Shown here: positions 7,267 to 16,016 of the stretch, piece by piece
Position numbering within the stretch: the first letter of the stretch is position 1
Layout: each line of letters begins with the position of its first letter
DNA from: DASRYH01 sp035687245
GTDB taxonomy: Bacteria > Actinomycetota > Coriobacteriia > Anaerosomatales > PHET01
Assembly: GCA_035687245.1 (NCBI GenBank)
Contig: DASRYH010000025.1
Location: forward strand, 1 to 53,968
Direction of reading: 5' to 3'
Length of the DNA: 53,968 bases
Notes under the pieces: model-generated
Database searches by the model: none
Told to the model about the DNA's origin: nothing
What the model saw: the letters and a program-made list of their open reading frames with translations, nothing else
Translations under genes and position numbers: made by a program

Positions 7267-9234
7267 CTATGCGCCGAGAACCGGCGGGGCCGAAGGCGGA
7301 GGCTCCGGGATGCTACGCCCGGCTTCCTCGGTCAGCTCCGACGACGGCTCCGCGTCGGTTGCGTCAACGTCGTTGTCCTTCTTCGGCGGCTCCGTCGCGA
7401 CGAACTCCGCCCAGCGGTTCTCAAGCAGAGCTTGGAGCTCCTCGCGATCCACCGTCTCGCGCTCGATGAGCACGTCAGCCATCAGATCCAGCTGCTGCTT
7501 GCGCTCGGTCACGATGCTGCGCGCCTTCTCGTACGCCTCGTCGATGAGCCTGGAGATCTCTTTGTCGATCTCGTAGGCGATCTCCTGGCTGTAGTCGGCG
7601 TTTGCCGAGAAGTCACGGCCGAGGAAGACCTCGTGGTTTGCCTCGCCGAAGGTCTGCGGGCCCAGCTTCTCGCTCATGCCGAAGCGCATGACCATCTGCT
7701 TGGCGAGTTTGGTCGCACGCTCGATGTCGTTGCTGGCACCAGTGGTGATGTCGCCGATCGAGATCTCTTCGGCAACTCGCCCGCCGAGCATCATGGCGAT
7801 CTGGTCGAGCATCTGGGCGCGGCTCGTGAGGAACTTGTCCTCTGTGGGCAGCGCGAGCGTATAGCCCAACGCCTGACCGCGGGCGATGATCGAGATCTTG
7901 TGAATCGGGTCCGTATTGGGCAGCACATGGCCGACGAGTGCGTGGCCGGCCTCGTGGAACGCAATGACTCGCTTCTCCTCGTCGGAGATGATGCGGCTCT
8001 TGCGCTCCGGGCCCGAGATCACACGCTCGATGGACTCATCGAGTTCCTGCATGTCGATGCGCTTCTTGCCATGGCGGGCTGCCAGCAACGCGGCCTCGTT
8101 CACGAGGTTGGCGAGATCCGCACCGGTGAAGCCCGGGGTGCGGCGCGCAAGCGTCTCGAGATCGATGTCGTCGGCGAGCGGCTTGCCCCGCGAGTGCACC
8201 TTCAGGATGCCCAGACGACCCTTGAGGTCGGGGCGGTCGACGGTGATCTGACGGTCGAAGCGGCCCGGGCGAAGTAGCGCCGGGTCCAAGATGTCGGGGC
8301 GGTTGGTGGCCGCGATAAGGATGACGTTGTCCTTGATGTCGAAGCCGTCCATCTCGACGAGCAGCTGGTTGAGCGTCTGCTCACGCTCGTCATGGCCGCC
8401 GCCGAGGCCGGCACCGCGCTGGCGACCAACCGCGTCGATCTCGTCCATGAAGATGATGCACGGATTGGCAGCCTTGGCCTGCTCGAAGAGGTCGCGGACG
8501 CGCGAAGCACCCACGCCGACGAACATCTCCACGAAGTCGGAGCCCGAGATGCTGAAGAACGGCACAGCCGCCTCTCCCGCGACTGCACGAGCGAGCAGGG
8601 TCTTACCGGTGCCAGGAGGGCCTACCAGCAAGACGCCTTTCGGGATCTTGGCGCCCAGTGCCTGGAACTTGCCCGGGTTGGCGAGGAACTCCTTGATCTC
8701 CTGGAGCTCCTCGATAGCCTCGTCGGCGCCGGCGACGTCCTTGAACGTGATGCGCGGCTGGTCCCGCGTCATGCGCTTAGCCTTGGCCTTGCCGAAGTTC
8801 ATGATCTTGGAGTTGCCGCCCTGCATCTGGTTCAAGAAGAAGAACATCACGACCACGATGAGCAGGATCGGAATGATGTTGAGCAGGATCGAGCCCCACT
8901 GCATGGGCACGCTGTTGTCGATCTGGTAGTTCAAGTCCTCTTTCTGGGCGAACTCGGTGAACGAGTCGTCACCAGACCAGGTCGACTTGAACTCCACCGG
9001 CTTCTCTTTGGCCGCCTTGGCCTGCGGCGTCGCCCAGTACGACCCCTTCATGCTTCCGTCGTAGAGCAGGTAGGTCACGTCAGCCACCCGGTCTGTCTTG
9101 GCGGCTGACACGAACTCGCTCGTCTTGATGTCGGCGATCTTGGGCGCTGCGTCGCTCAGGTTGGTGATCACCACCCAAACCAGCACGCCGAGGAGGACCA
9201 GGTATATGAGAACCGTTCGGAAGTTCTTGTTCAC
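7267..9234 (-). CDS. ftsH: ATP-dependent zinc metalloprotease FtsH
   Basis: Membrane-bound AAA+ protease that pulls out and degrades misfolded membrane proteins and short-lived regulators. 655 residues. TM1 is at about 7-25 and TM2 at about 113-134, with a small extracytoplasmic domain between them. Walker A GPPGTGKT is at 205-212, Walker B IIFMDEID at 260-267, the second region of homology is ATNRPDILDPALLRPGRFDR, and the zinc site HEAGH is at 427-431. The C-terminus ends in a Pro/Glu-rich tail. tilS-hpt-ftsH followed by fol genes is a conserved order in many Gram-positive bacteria. Confidence 0.97.
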   Translation of the reverse strand: MNKNFRTVLIYLVLLGVLVWVVITNLSDAAPKIADIKTSEFVSAAKTDRVADVTYLLYDGSMKGSYWATPQAKAAKEKPVEFKSTWSGDDSFTEFAQKEDLNYQIDNSVPMQWGSILLNIIPILLIVVVMFFFLNQMQGGNSKIMNFGKAKAKRMTRDQPRITFKDVAGADEAIEELQEIKEFLANPGKFQALGAKIPKGVLLVGPPGTGKTLLARAVAGEAAVPFFSISGSDFVEMFVGVGASRVRDLFEQAKAANPCIIFMDEIDAVGRQRGAGLGGGHDEREQTLNQLLVEMDGFDIKDNVILIAATNRPDILDPALLRPGRFDRQITVDRPDLKGRLGILKVHSRGKPLADDIDLETLARRTPGFTGADLANLVNEAALLAARHGKKRIDMQELDESIERVISGPERKSRIISDEEKRVIAFHEAGHALVGHVLPNTDPIHKISIIARGQALGYTLALPTEDKFLTSRAQMLDQIAMMLGGRVAEEISIGDITTGASNDIERATKLAKQMVMRFGMSEKLGPQTFGEANHEVFLGRDFSANADYSQEIAYEIDKEISRLIDEAYEKARSIVTERKQQLDLMADVLIERETVDREELQALLENRWAEFVATEPPKKDNDVDATDAEPSSELTEEAGRSIPEPPPSAPPVLGA

Positions 9235-9278
9235 GCGCGTTCGACTCCTCGAGTGAGTCGCGGCATCAGCCGCGAGCC

Positions 9279-9824
9279 CTAGGCGTAGATCTCAGGCTTC
9301 AGGACTCCGATGTAGGGCAGGTTGCGGTAACGCTCTGCATAGTCCAGGCCGTATCCGATGACGAACTCGTCAGCGATGTCAAAGCCGATGTACTTGCAGT
9401 CGATAGGTACCCGCTGCTTGCCCTGCTTGCTCAGCAAAGTCGCAACTTCCAGCGACTTGGGCTTGCGCGAAGCGAGGTTCTTCAGCAGGTACTTGAGGGT
9501 AAGCCCGGTGTCGAGGATGTCCTCGACGACGAGCACATGGCGGTTCTCGATGGTCTCATCGAGGTCTTTCAGGATGCGAACGACGCCAGATGACTTGGTC
9601 GACGAGCCGTAGCTCGACACGGCCATGAAGTCGAGTTCGACTGGGGTAGCGATCGCCCGCGCGAGGTCGGCGACGAAGATTGCTGCTCCACGCAGCACTG
9701 CAATCAGCAGCACAGGCTCGTCACCGTAGTCGGCGGAGATGCGCTTGCCCAGCTCATTGACTCGGTCAGCGATGACCTGCTCAGAGAGGATGATGTGCGA
9801 TACGTCGGGGTGAAGCGCTTCCAT
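9279..9824 (-). CDS. hpt: Hypoxanthine phosphoribosyltransferase
   Basis: Salvages hypoxanthine and guanine to IMP and GMP with PRPP. 181 residues from the ATG at 9824, matching the family start (PDVSHIILSEQVIADRV). A GTG at 9875 overlapping the end of tilS would add 17 non-conserved residues and cannot be excluded. The PRPP-binding motif VLVVEDILDTGLTLKYL, the flexible loop SSYGSSTKSSG and the C-terminal YRNLPYIGVLKPE are all typical. Hypoxanthine released in the futalosine pathway at 21.4 kb would be one source of substrate. It sits between tilS and ftsH. Confidence 0.94.
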   Translation of the reverse strand: MEALHPDVSHIILSEQVIADRVNELGKRISADYGDEPVLLIAVLRGAAIFVADLARAIATPVELDFMAVSSYGSSTKSSGVVRILKDLDETIENRHVLVVEDILDTGLTLKYLLKNLASRKPKSLEVATLLSKQGKQRVPIDCKYIGFDIADEFVIGYGLDYAERYRNLPYIGVLKPEIYA

Positions 9825-9859
9825 CGAGTACTCGCTCCTGTCGTCTTTGTTGAGCGCAG

Positions 9860-11251
9860 CTAGTCGCGCTCCCACGTCAATCTGACCGGCCGCTTCGTCT
9901 CCGGGCGGACGCGGTAGTCATCACTCATTCTGACTCCCGCAAGCCAGACGATGGACGAGCCATCTCGGACTACAGGAATCGAGGAACGCTCGCGCTTCGG
10001 CACCTTGGCGTCAACGAGCAGATCAGAGAGCTTACGTGTCCCTTCCATGCCGAGGGGCCGCATCCTGTCTCCGGCTCGAACGGCGTCTACCACCAGCTCT
10101 CCCGACAGTGCATCAGCGTCGATTACCACCGAGTGCGGCGATCCCGCAACATCTCCGGCTCCGGCGAGCGCGGCATGCACGCTCCCAGCGTCACCGATGT
10201 CGGCTGTGCCAGGCAAGGGAAGCAAGGTCAGTGCCACGACCGTTCCCCTTGCGTCAGAACGGGAGATGATCATTTTATCGTACTCGCCGAAGGCCTTCAG
10301 GCCGAATGGCAGATCGTGCGCGAACTCGCCGGGCGCGAGACCATCCACAAGCCGCTCGATGTGCTCCGCATCGAGCCGCGAAGCGTCGGGAAACGCCCGC
10401 GCCAGCGAGGCGCGGACGGTGCGGCGCGCCATCGTGCGCTCGAGGCTGGCCATCCACTCGCGCGAGAAAGCGATCTCGACGCCGGGCTCGATCTGCGCGA
10501 AGTCGCGTGCAAACGCGTCGGCCATCGAGCCGAGCAGCGCGTCGTCATCGGAGAGCAGGTCCATCGTGCGCTCAAGGTTGGCCCGGAAGCCGGGGTTGAG
10601 GCGGGCCGCCACCGGCACGAGCTCGTGCCGGATGTAGGCACGCGTCCGCGAGGTGTCGGTGTTCGACTCGTCTTCGCGCCAGCACTCGTCGCGCTCAGCG
10701 AGCCAGGCACGCACGTCCTCGCGGCCGCAGCGGATCAGCGGCCGAACGACTCTCCCGCGACTCGCCGCGATCGAGCCCAGCGCGCCGGCCCCACCGCCGA
10801 AGATGGAGCGCGCGAAGAACGTCTCGATACGGTCGTCGAGCGTGTGCGCTGTGGCGATGCGGCCGAAGCCAGGCGTGAACCCCGTCTCGGCTGCCCACGC
10901 GTCGAGCTCTTCTTCGGCAAAGCGATATCGGATCCGACGTCCGGCGTCCTCGACGTTGAGGCGCTCCGACTCCGCATAGGCGGCGACGTCGAAGCGAGCG
11001 ATGCGAACAGGGACGCCGAGACGCTCTGCGAGGTCACGCACGAAGGCCTCGTCGGCGGACGCCTCGTCTCGCAGCAGGTGGTTCACGTGCAAGACGCGCA
11101 CGGGGCGTTCGCCAAGCTCGTTTGCGGCCAGCAGGTGCAGCAGGGCGACCGAGTCGGCGCCACCGCTCACCATGGCGAGCACAGGGCAGCCGTGCGCCAG
11201 CAGGCTGTTGTGCTCGATGGTTTCGCGCGCGATCTCGGGAAGTGTCGTCAT
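9860..11251 (-). CDS. tilS: tRNA(Ile)-lysidine synthase
   Basis: Attaches lysine to C34 of the tRNA-Ile that reads AUA, changing its identity from Met-like to Ile. 463 residues. The N-terminal PP-loop ATP pyrophosphatase domain has SGGADS at 29-34 followed by HVNHLLRDEASADEAFVRDLA and GRIATAHTLDDRIETFF (where family members often have H.aDdq.Et). The C-terminal domain (about 365-455) has the MRPLGMEGTRKLSDLLVDAKVPKRERS segment of the TilS-C fold. It heads the tilS-hpt-ftsH cluster, 39 bases downstream of the cysteine-rich protein. Confidence 0.93.
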   Translation of the reverse strand: MTTLPEIARETIEHNSLLAHGCPVLAMVSGGADSVALLHLLAANELGERPVRVLHVNHLLRDEASADEAFVRDLAERLGVPVRIARFDVAAYAESERLNVEDAGRRIRYRFAEEELDAWAAETGFTPGFGRIATAHTLDDRIETFFARSIFGGGAGALGSIAASRGRVVRPLIRCGREDVRAWLAERDECWREDESNTDTSRTRAYIRHELVPVAARLNPGFRANLERTMDLLSDDDALLGSMADAFARDFAQIEPGVEIAFSREWMASLERTMARRTVRASLARAFPDASRLDAEHIERLVDGLAPGEFAHDLPFGLKAFGEYDKMIISRSDARGTVVALTLLPLPGTADIGDAGSVHAALAGAGDVAGSPHSVVIDADALSGELVVDAVRAGDRMRPLGMEGTRKLSDLLVDAKVPKRERSSIPVVRDGSSIVWLAGVRMSDDYRVRPETKRPVRLTWERD

Positions 11252-11290
11252 GCGACTACCCTACCCGAACTCGGCGGCTTCGGAAGGGCT

Positions 11291-11767
11291 TTAGAGCCAG
11301 CCGTTGTCTTCGGCGATCTCGACGACCCACCGCGCGCACGAGCCACACAGTTCCGCGCAGTGTGCCCATCGCACCGGATGTTGCATGCCACCGAAACGCT
11401 CGGCGACCTCGGCACAACTCGACGCGTTCTCCTGCTCCATCCAGCGACCGTTGAGCTCACCGGAGGCGTAGTAAGTTGGCTCCCATGGATGGGTGCTGGA
11501 TCCCCGGCCACCGAGCATCCCCAGCGCCATCACGCCGCTGGCAAGAGCGCCGCATATGCAGCGCGATCCGCCCAGGCCCTCACAGAAGCCCGACCCCATC
11601 CGAAACACCTCGGGAGGCATCGGGTGTCCGGCGAGTTCGTTGACCGCCTTGAGCACCGCTTCGCCGCAGTGATAGCCCTGCTCGTAGTAGGACGCGGCGC
11701 GCAACTCAGCCTGTCGCGCAAGCGAGACAGCCGTGGTATCGATCTGTTGCAGGTCGAGCGCTGCCAC
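11291..11767 (-). CDS. C_GCAxxG_C_C family redox protein
   Basis: 158-residue soluble protein with the pattern of the C_GCAxxG_C_C family: C34 (YHCGEAVL), C62 (GFCEGLGG), C70 and C72 (SRCICGALASGVMALG), and further cysteines near residues 117, 136, 140 and 143. The family is often found next to redox and molybdenum enzymes, but no member's reaction is firmly known; the cysteines could bind a metal cluster or cycle disulfides. It lies upstream of tilS on the same strand, with 83 bases to the next gene upstream, so it may start the tilS transcription unit. Confidence 0.8.
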   Translation of the reverse strand: MAALDLQQIDTTAVSLARQAELRAASYYEQGYHCGEAVLKAVNELAGHPMPPEVFRMGSGFCEGLGGSRCICGALASGVMALGMLGGRGSSTHPWEPTYYASGELNGRWMEQENASSCAEVAERFGGMQHPVRWAHCAELCGSCARWVVEIAEDNGWL

Positions 11768-11850
11768 TTGAAGTCACCCCGCGCATGATTCGGCGTACTG
11801 ATGATGTGCATCAGGATACCAAATCGTGTGCCAACAATGCGACCCCCTTC

Positions 11851-12609
11851 TCAGGCAGCGCGCGAGGAGACGGTCCTGCCTGCCAGACGCTCAAACGCCG
11901 ACAGGTACGCGTCGAGAATCAGCGCGAGCCCCGCGGCGAGCAGGCCTCCCTGAAGAGTGACCGCAGGATCGAAGTTCGCCAGGCCGGAGATGATGGGGCC
12001 GCCAAGGCCACCCGCGTTGATCGTCGCTCCGATGGTCGCGGTGGCGACCGCGACGACGACGCTCACGCGCACGCCCGCGAAGATGACCGGTGCGGCCACC
12101 GGCAGCTCGAGGCGCCACAGGACCTGCAGCGGCCTCATGCCCATCGCACGTGCGCTCTCCACCATCGCCGGCGGCACGGACTCGAGACCCGCGATCGTGT
12201 TTTGGAGTACGGGCAATACGCCATAGAGCGCCAGCGCGAAGACGGTCGGACGGAAGCCCAGTCCAAGTAGCGGGATGGCGAGCGTGAGTACCGCAATGGG
12301 CGGAAACGTCTGGCCGAAGTTCGCGAGGTCGCTGATCACGTCGTAGAAGTCGCGCCCCGCCGGCCGGGTCACGAAGACGCCGAGCGCCATGCCCGCGGCA
12401 ATCGAGACGAACGCGGCGAGACCGACCATCTGCAGGTGCTCCCCGATCAGTTCGAGCATGCCGCTGCGCTCGTAGATGAGCCGCGTCTCGTTCGGGAACA
12501 GGTGCCCGAATGCCCACACCCATGCACGCGGCACCGACGCGAGGCCAAGGTAGACCGCGAGCGCGATCGTGGGACGCGCCAGAACGCGCCCTGTCCGACG
12601 CCTACTCAC
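11851..12609 (-). CDS. opuCB: Osmoprotectant ABC transporter permease (OpuCB type)
   Basis: Membrane permease of a glycine-betaine/choline-type importer, 252 residues with about six hydrophobic helices. It has the permease 'EAA' coupling loop region (VESARAMGMRPLQVLWRLELPVAAPVIFAGVR) that docks on the ATPase, and the OpuC-family GQTFPPIAVL and GVLPVLQNTIAGLESVP segments. The GTG start at 12609 overlaps the ATPase stop by 4 bases. It is last of four genes read together. The substrate (betaine, carnitine, choline or another solute) cannot be told from sequence. Confidence 0.9.
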   Translation of the reverse strand: MSRRRTGRVLARPTIALAVYLGLASVPRAWVWAFGHLFPNETRLIYERSGMLELIGEHLQMVGLAAFVSIAAGMALGVFVTRPAGRDFYDVISDLANFGQTFPPIAVLTLAIPLLGLGFRPTVFALALYGVLPVLQNTIAGLESVPPAMVESARAMGMRPLQVLWRLELPVAAPVIFAGVRVSVVVAVATATIGATINAGGLGGPIISGLANFDPAVTLQGGLLAAGLALILDAYLSAFERLAGRTVSSRAA

Positions 12610-13559
12610 TCGACCGGCCTTCGGAAGTGAGACATCAGGTTCTCGAGCGACACGCTGCCCACCACGGCACCGCCCGCATCGGCCACTGGCAGCACATCGG
12701 CTCCCTGCTCCAGAAGCATCGCGAGCGCCTGCCGAAGAGTCGCTCCCAGCGGCACCGCCGGCTCGCCCGCGGAGACGGCATCGGCCGGTCCGATGACATC
12801 GGCGAGTGCGGCAAGCGAGAGGCGCTTGAGCGCGCGTTCGGAGCCTACGAACTCCTCAACGAAGGCGTCGGCCGGGTAGGCGAGCACTCGCTCGGGCGTG
12901 TCGTACTGAACGAGGCGCCCCTCCCGCAGAATCGCGATTCGGTCCCCCAGCTTCACCGCCTCGTCGATATCGTGCGTGACGAAGACGACCGTCTTCTTCA
13001 GCCGCGCCTGGATCGCCAGGAACTCGCGCTGCAAGCGATCGCGCGTGAGCGGATCGACCGCGCCGAAAGGTTCGTCCATGAGCAGCACTGGTGGGTCGGC
13101 CGCCAGAGCACGGGCAACGCCCACCCGCTGTGCCTCGCCACCGGAGAGCTCGTCGGGATAGGCCCCGCCGTAACGCTCTGGGTCGAGCCCCACAAGCTCC
13201 AGCAACTCGTCCACGCGCGCATCGACCTTCTGCTGCTCCCAGCCGCGCAGCCACGGGACGGTGCCTACGTTCTCGTGCACCGTCCAGTGCGGAAAGAGCC
13301 CCACACCCTGGATCGCGTAGCCGATGCCTCGTCGAAGCTCCTCGAGCTGTATCGAGCGCACGTCGGTTTCGTCGAGGTAGATGGCGCCCGAGTCGGGCTC
13401 GATGAGGCGGTTGATCATGCGCAGCGTGGTGGACTTTCCGCAGCCGGACGGTCCGATGAGGATGCAGATCTCGCCGGCGGCGATGTCGAGTGTCAGCTCG
13501 TCGACAGCGAGGCGGTCGGTGCCTTCATATGACTTGGACACGCGATCGAGCCGGATCAT
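12606..13559 (-). CDS. opuCA: Osmoprotectant ABC transporter ATP-binding protein with CBS domain
   Basis: 317 residues. Walker A GPSGCGKST is at 36-44, signature LSGGEAQRVG at 138-147, Walker B LLMDEPFGAVDP near 159-170, and the H-loop FVTHDIDEAVKLGD follows. Residues about 250-317 form a single CBS-like unit (ADVLPVADAGGAVVGSVSLENLM); in OpuA/OpuC proteins this region senses ionic strength or nucleotides and gates transport. An ATGA overlap links it to the upstream permease and a GTGA overlap to the downstream one. The C-terminal half looks shorter than a full CBS pair. Confidence 0.93.
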   Translation of the reverse strand: MIRLDRVSKSYEGTDRLAVDELTLDIAAGEICILIGPSGCGKSTTLRMINRLIEPDSGAIYLDETDVRSIQLEELRRGIGYAIQGVGLFPHWTVHENVGTVPWLRGWEQQKVDARVDELLELVGLDPERYGGAYPDELSGGEAQRVGVARALAADPPVLLMDEPFGAVDPLTRDRLQREFLAIQARLKKTVVFVTHDIDEAVKLGDRIAILREGRLVQYDTPERVLAYPADAFVEEFVGSERALKRLSLAALADVIGPADAVSAGEPAVPLGATLRQALAMLLEQGADVLPVADAGGAVVGSVSLENLMSHFRRPVE

Positions 13560-14752
13560 CGGGCGCCTTTCGAGCGTCGGGGTGAGACCAACCGCTGCGC
13601 TGCGCGCATCAATCCATCGGTGAGAAGCGCCAAGGTGACCAGTGTGATCGAGCCGAGCAGTACCAGATCGGTCGCCGTCTGGGCCACGCCGCCAAAGATG
13701 GGCCGGCCCAGCGTGCCCGCCGCTACGAAGACGCCGAGCGTGGCGTTACCGATCGTCTGCTGAGCTGCGATCCTTACTCCAGAGAAGATGATGGGTGCGG
13801 CGAGCGGTAGCTCGACTTTGCGCAGCACCTGTCCGCCCGAGAGCCCCATGCCGCGTGCCGCCTCCACGATAGAGCCCGGCACCGAGTTGAGACCCGCGTA
13901 GGTGTTGCGGACGATCGCGAGCAACGCGTAGAGCGTGAGCGCAACCACAATCGGCGCCCAGCCGAGCACCCCGATTCCCAAGGCGTGGGCAGCCGGCACC
14001 TTTTCGGCAAGCAGACCCAGCGGCACGGCGAGGATGCCGATCATCGCGAGGCCGGGAATCGTCTGGAAGACCGAGGTCGTCGTAAAGACCGCGTCGGCCG
14101 CCTTCGGCGAGCGGTGCGCGAAGATGCCGAGTGCCACGCCGAAAGCCACCGCTATCGTGAGGGCAATGGCGGAGTAGGCGACGTGTTGGCCGGTCCACAG
14201 GAGCAGGTCACTCGAGACGTTGTGGTACTCGACCACGATCCCGAGGCGCACTACGCCGCCCGTCGCGATGACTGCGGCGATGCCCGCCAGCGGCAACAGC
14301 GCCACAAGCAGTGCATCGAAGCCGCCGTCGCCCACCTCGTGCCGCGACGCCATCACGAGCGCAAACGCCGCGAATGCCGCAAGCCATACACCGCTGCCCA
14401 TCGAGTAGCGCGCGAGCGGTGAGAGCGGCGCAAGCGATCGCACGGCAGCCACACCCGAAAGCCACAGCAGCACTGGAATCGCGGCGCCCGCAAGTAGCCC
14501 ACGGATGAGCGCGAGCGTGCGCGAGCGAGCGCCCGGAAGCGACGTGACGAGCAGGGCGACCCAAAGCGAGAGCAGCAACCACGCGTGCGGTGCGCCGAGA
14601 GCCTCAAACAGCCGCGCCGGTGCGGCATCGACGATGCGCAGCCGTGCCACGCCGCCGAAGGGCATCGACAGCAGCGCGACAAGACCGACAGCCGAGGTCG
14701 TCAGACCGACCTTGTGTGGCGTGAACCTTGGCGACAAAGTTGCCCCGTTCAA
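13556..14752 (-). CDS. Osmoprotectant ABC transporter permease with N-terminal TM extension (YehY type)
   Basis: 398 residues, much longer than the partner permease. The N-terminal 180 residues add about five hydrophobic helices, as in YehY of the YehZYXW osmoprotectant system, before the conserved permease core (EYHNVSSDLLLWTGQHVAYS; FQTIPGLAMIGILAVP; EAARGMGLSGGQVLRKVELPLAAP). The only in-frame start that keeps the whole extension is a TTG at 14752 with a G-rich SD-like stretch upstream, so the start is uncertain. It overlaps the ATPase gene by 4 bases and lies 52 bases from the binding-protein gene, with a hairpin between. Confidence 0.87.
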   Translation of the reverse strand: MNGATLSPRFTPHKVGLTTSAVGLVALLSMPFGGVARLRIVDAAPARLFEALGAPHAWLLLSLWVALLVTSLPGARSRTLALIRGLLAGAAIPVLLWLSGVAAVRSLAPLSPLARYSMGSGVWLAAFAAFALVMASRHEVGDGGFDALLVALLPLAGIAAVIATGGVVRLGIVVEYHNVSSDLLLWTGQHVAYSAIALTIAVAFGVALGIFAHRSPKAADAVFTTTSVFQTIPGLAMIGILAVPLGLLAEKVPAAHALGIGVLGWAPIVVALTLYALLAIVRNTYAGLNSVPGSIVEAARGMGLSGGQVLRKVELPLAAPIIFSGVRIAAQQTIGNATLGVFVAAGTLGRPIFGGVAQTATDLVLLGSITLVTLALLTDGLMRAAQRLVSPRRSKGAR

Positions 14753-14758
14753 AGAGAT

Positions 14759-14787
14759 GGCCCCCAGGCGAGACGCACCCGGGGGCC
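14759..14787 (-). promoter_or_regulatory. Intercistronic hairpin between binding protein and permease
   Basis: GGCCCCC at 14759-14765 pairs with GGGGGCC at 14781-14787 around a 15-base loop. It lies between the substrate-binding protein gene and the permease gene with no U-tract on the minus strand. Such hairpins often shield the binding-protein message or lower downstream expression, giving excess binding protein; here that is inference. Confidence 0.5.
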
Positions 14788-14804
14788 GCCCTTCGTGAAC
14801 TGTA

Positions 14805-15794
14805 CTACTTGAGGAAGCCGGCTTCGGTCAGGAATGACTTCGCGACATCCTCAGGCTTCTCGCCGTTGACCTGGATGCGGCCGTTGAGTTCCTGCAGCTT
14901 CTCGAGAGTGAGCGACTCGAACACCGGCGTAAGGATCGACTCGATCTCCGGATACTTGTCGAGCGTCGCCTTGCGGATGATCGGCGTCGGCCAGTAGACG
15001 AGCTGCGCTTCCTTGTCGTCGGTCAGCACGACCAGGCCGAGATCGGCAAGCGCCCCATCGGTGCCGTATGCCATGCCGAAGTTGACGCCGTCGGTACCTT
15101 CGGCGACCGCCTTCTCCGTCTGAGCGGTATTGCCCCCCGAGAAGACGACGCGCTGCTTCTTGGTCAGGTCGACGCCGTATACCTTGGCAAACGCAGGCCA
15201 TGCGTCGATGTTGTTGAAGAACTCGTCGGACGCGGCGAGCTTCACGTCCTTGCCTGCCTTCACGTAGGCCGTGAAGTCCGACATCGTCTTGAGGTTGTTC
15301 GCCGCGGCGAACTCCTTGGTGGCGACGATCGCCCACGTGTTGTTGGCCTTCGCCGGCGTCAGCCAGACGACCTGGTTCTTCTCGGCGTCGAGCTTCTTGA
15401 CGGCTTCGTAGCCCGCGAGCGGATCCTTAAAGGTCTCGGCCGTGGCTGCCGGATCACCTTCGAAAAAGAGCAGGCCGCTGCCGGTGTACTCGGGATACAT
15501 GTCGATATCGCCCGCGAGCAGCGCCTTGCGCACGACGTCGGTCGTGCCGGTCTGGCTCTTGTCCTCGACCTTGAAGCCGTTGGCCTCAAGCGTCTGCTGG
15601 ATGACCGTCGCGAGCAGCTCGCCTTCGGTGTCGATCTTCGAGCCGATCTTGATCGGGCCCTTTGCCGCTTCGGCGGGCATGGACGGCTTCGCGGTATCGG
15701 AAGCGGGCTTTGCCGCTCCCCCACACCCTGCGAGTGCGAGTGCCACTGCGACCGCGGCGAACACCGCGGCAGCGCCCTTCCAGTTCTTCCTCAT
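14805..15794 (-). CDS. opuCC: Osmoprotectant ABC transporter substrate-binding lipoprotein
   Basis: Captures the solute outside the cell and hands it to the permeases. 329 residues from the ATG at 15794, chosen because a GGGAGG SD lies 5 bases upstream and a lipoprotein signal peptide starts here (RK then a hydrophobic stretch and the lipobox LALAGC); a longer frame to 15884 has no SD. The body has the OpuC/OsmF hallmarks IKIGSKIDTEGELLA, GTTDVVRKALLAGDIDMYPEYTG, and NFGMAYGTDGALADLGLVVLTDD. It is first gene of the importer operon and divergent from mqnE. Confidence 0.92.
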   Translation of the reverse strand: MRKNWKGAAAVFAAVAVALALAGCGGAAKPASDTAKPSMPAEAAKGPIKIGSKIDTEGELLATVIQQTLEANGFKVEDKSQTGTTDVVRKALLAGDIDMYPEYTGSGLLFFEGDPAATAETFKDPLAGYEAVKKLDAEKNQVVWLTPAKANNTWAIVATKEFAAANNLKTMSDFTAYVKAGKDVKLAASDEFFNNIDAWPAFAKVYGVDLTKKQRVVFSGGNTAQTEKAVAEGTDGVNFGMAYGTDGALADLGLVVLTDDKEAQLVYWPTPIIRKATLDKYPEIESILTPVFESLTLEKLQELNGRIQVNGEKPEDVAKSFLTEAGFLK

Positions 15795-16016
15795 GCAGCC
15801 TCCCCTGGTCAGTGCGGCCGGGCGGTGTCGTGACCGGCCTTCGTTGCTCGGTGGGGAAGATTCCCCAAACACGTGTTGAATCATCTTATTGGCATAGCTG
15901 ATAGATAGATTACCTCAACCGAATGTGTCTTCGTCGATAGTGTTGAGGCTGGCATGGGTTGTGGGCGAGTAATAGACTTGCGGGGCTGACCTCACCACTA
16001 CATCGAATGGGACACC

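Noticed and set aside
10133..11788. A 551-codon plus-strand frame
   Set aside because: Antisense to tilS and the cysteine-rich protein; no recognisable domain and an unusual Arg/His-rich composition.
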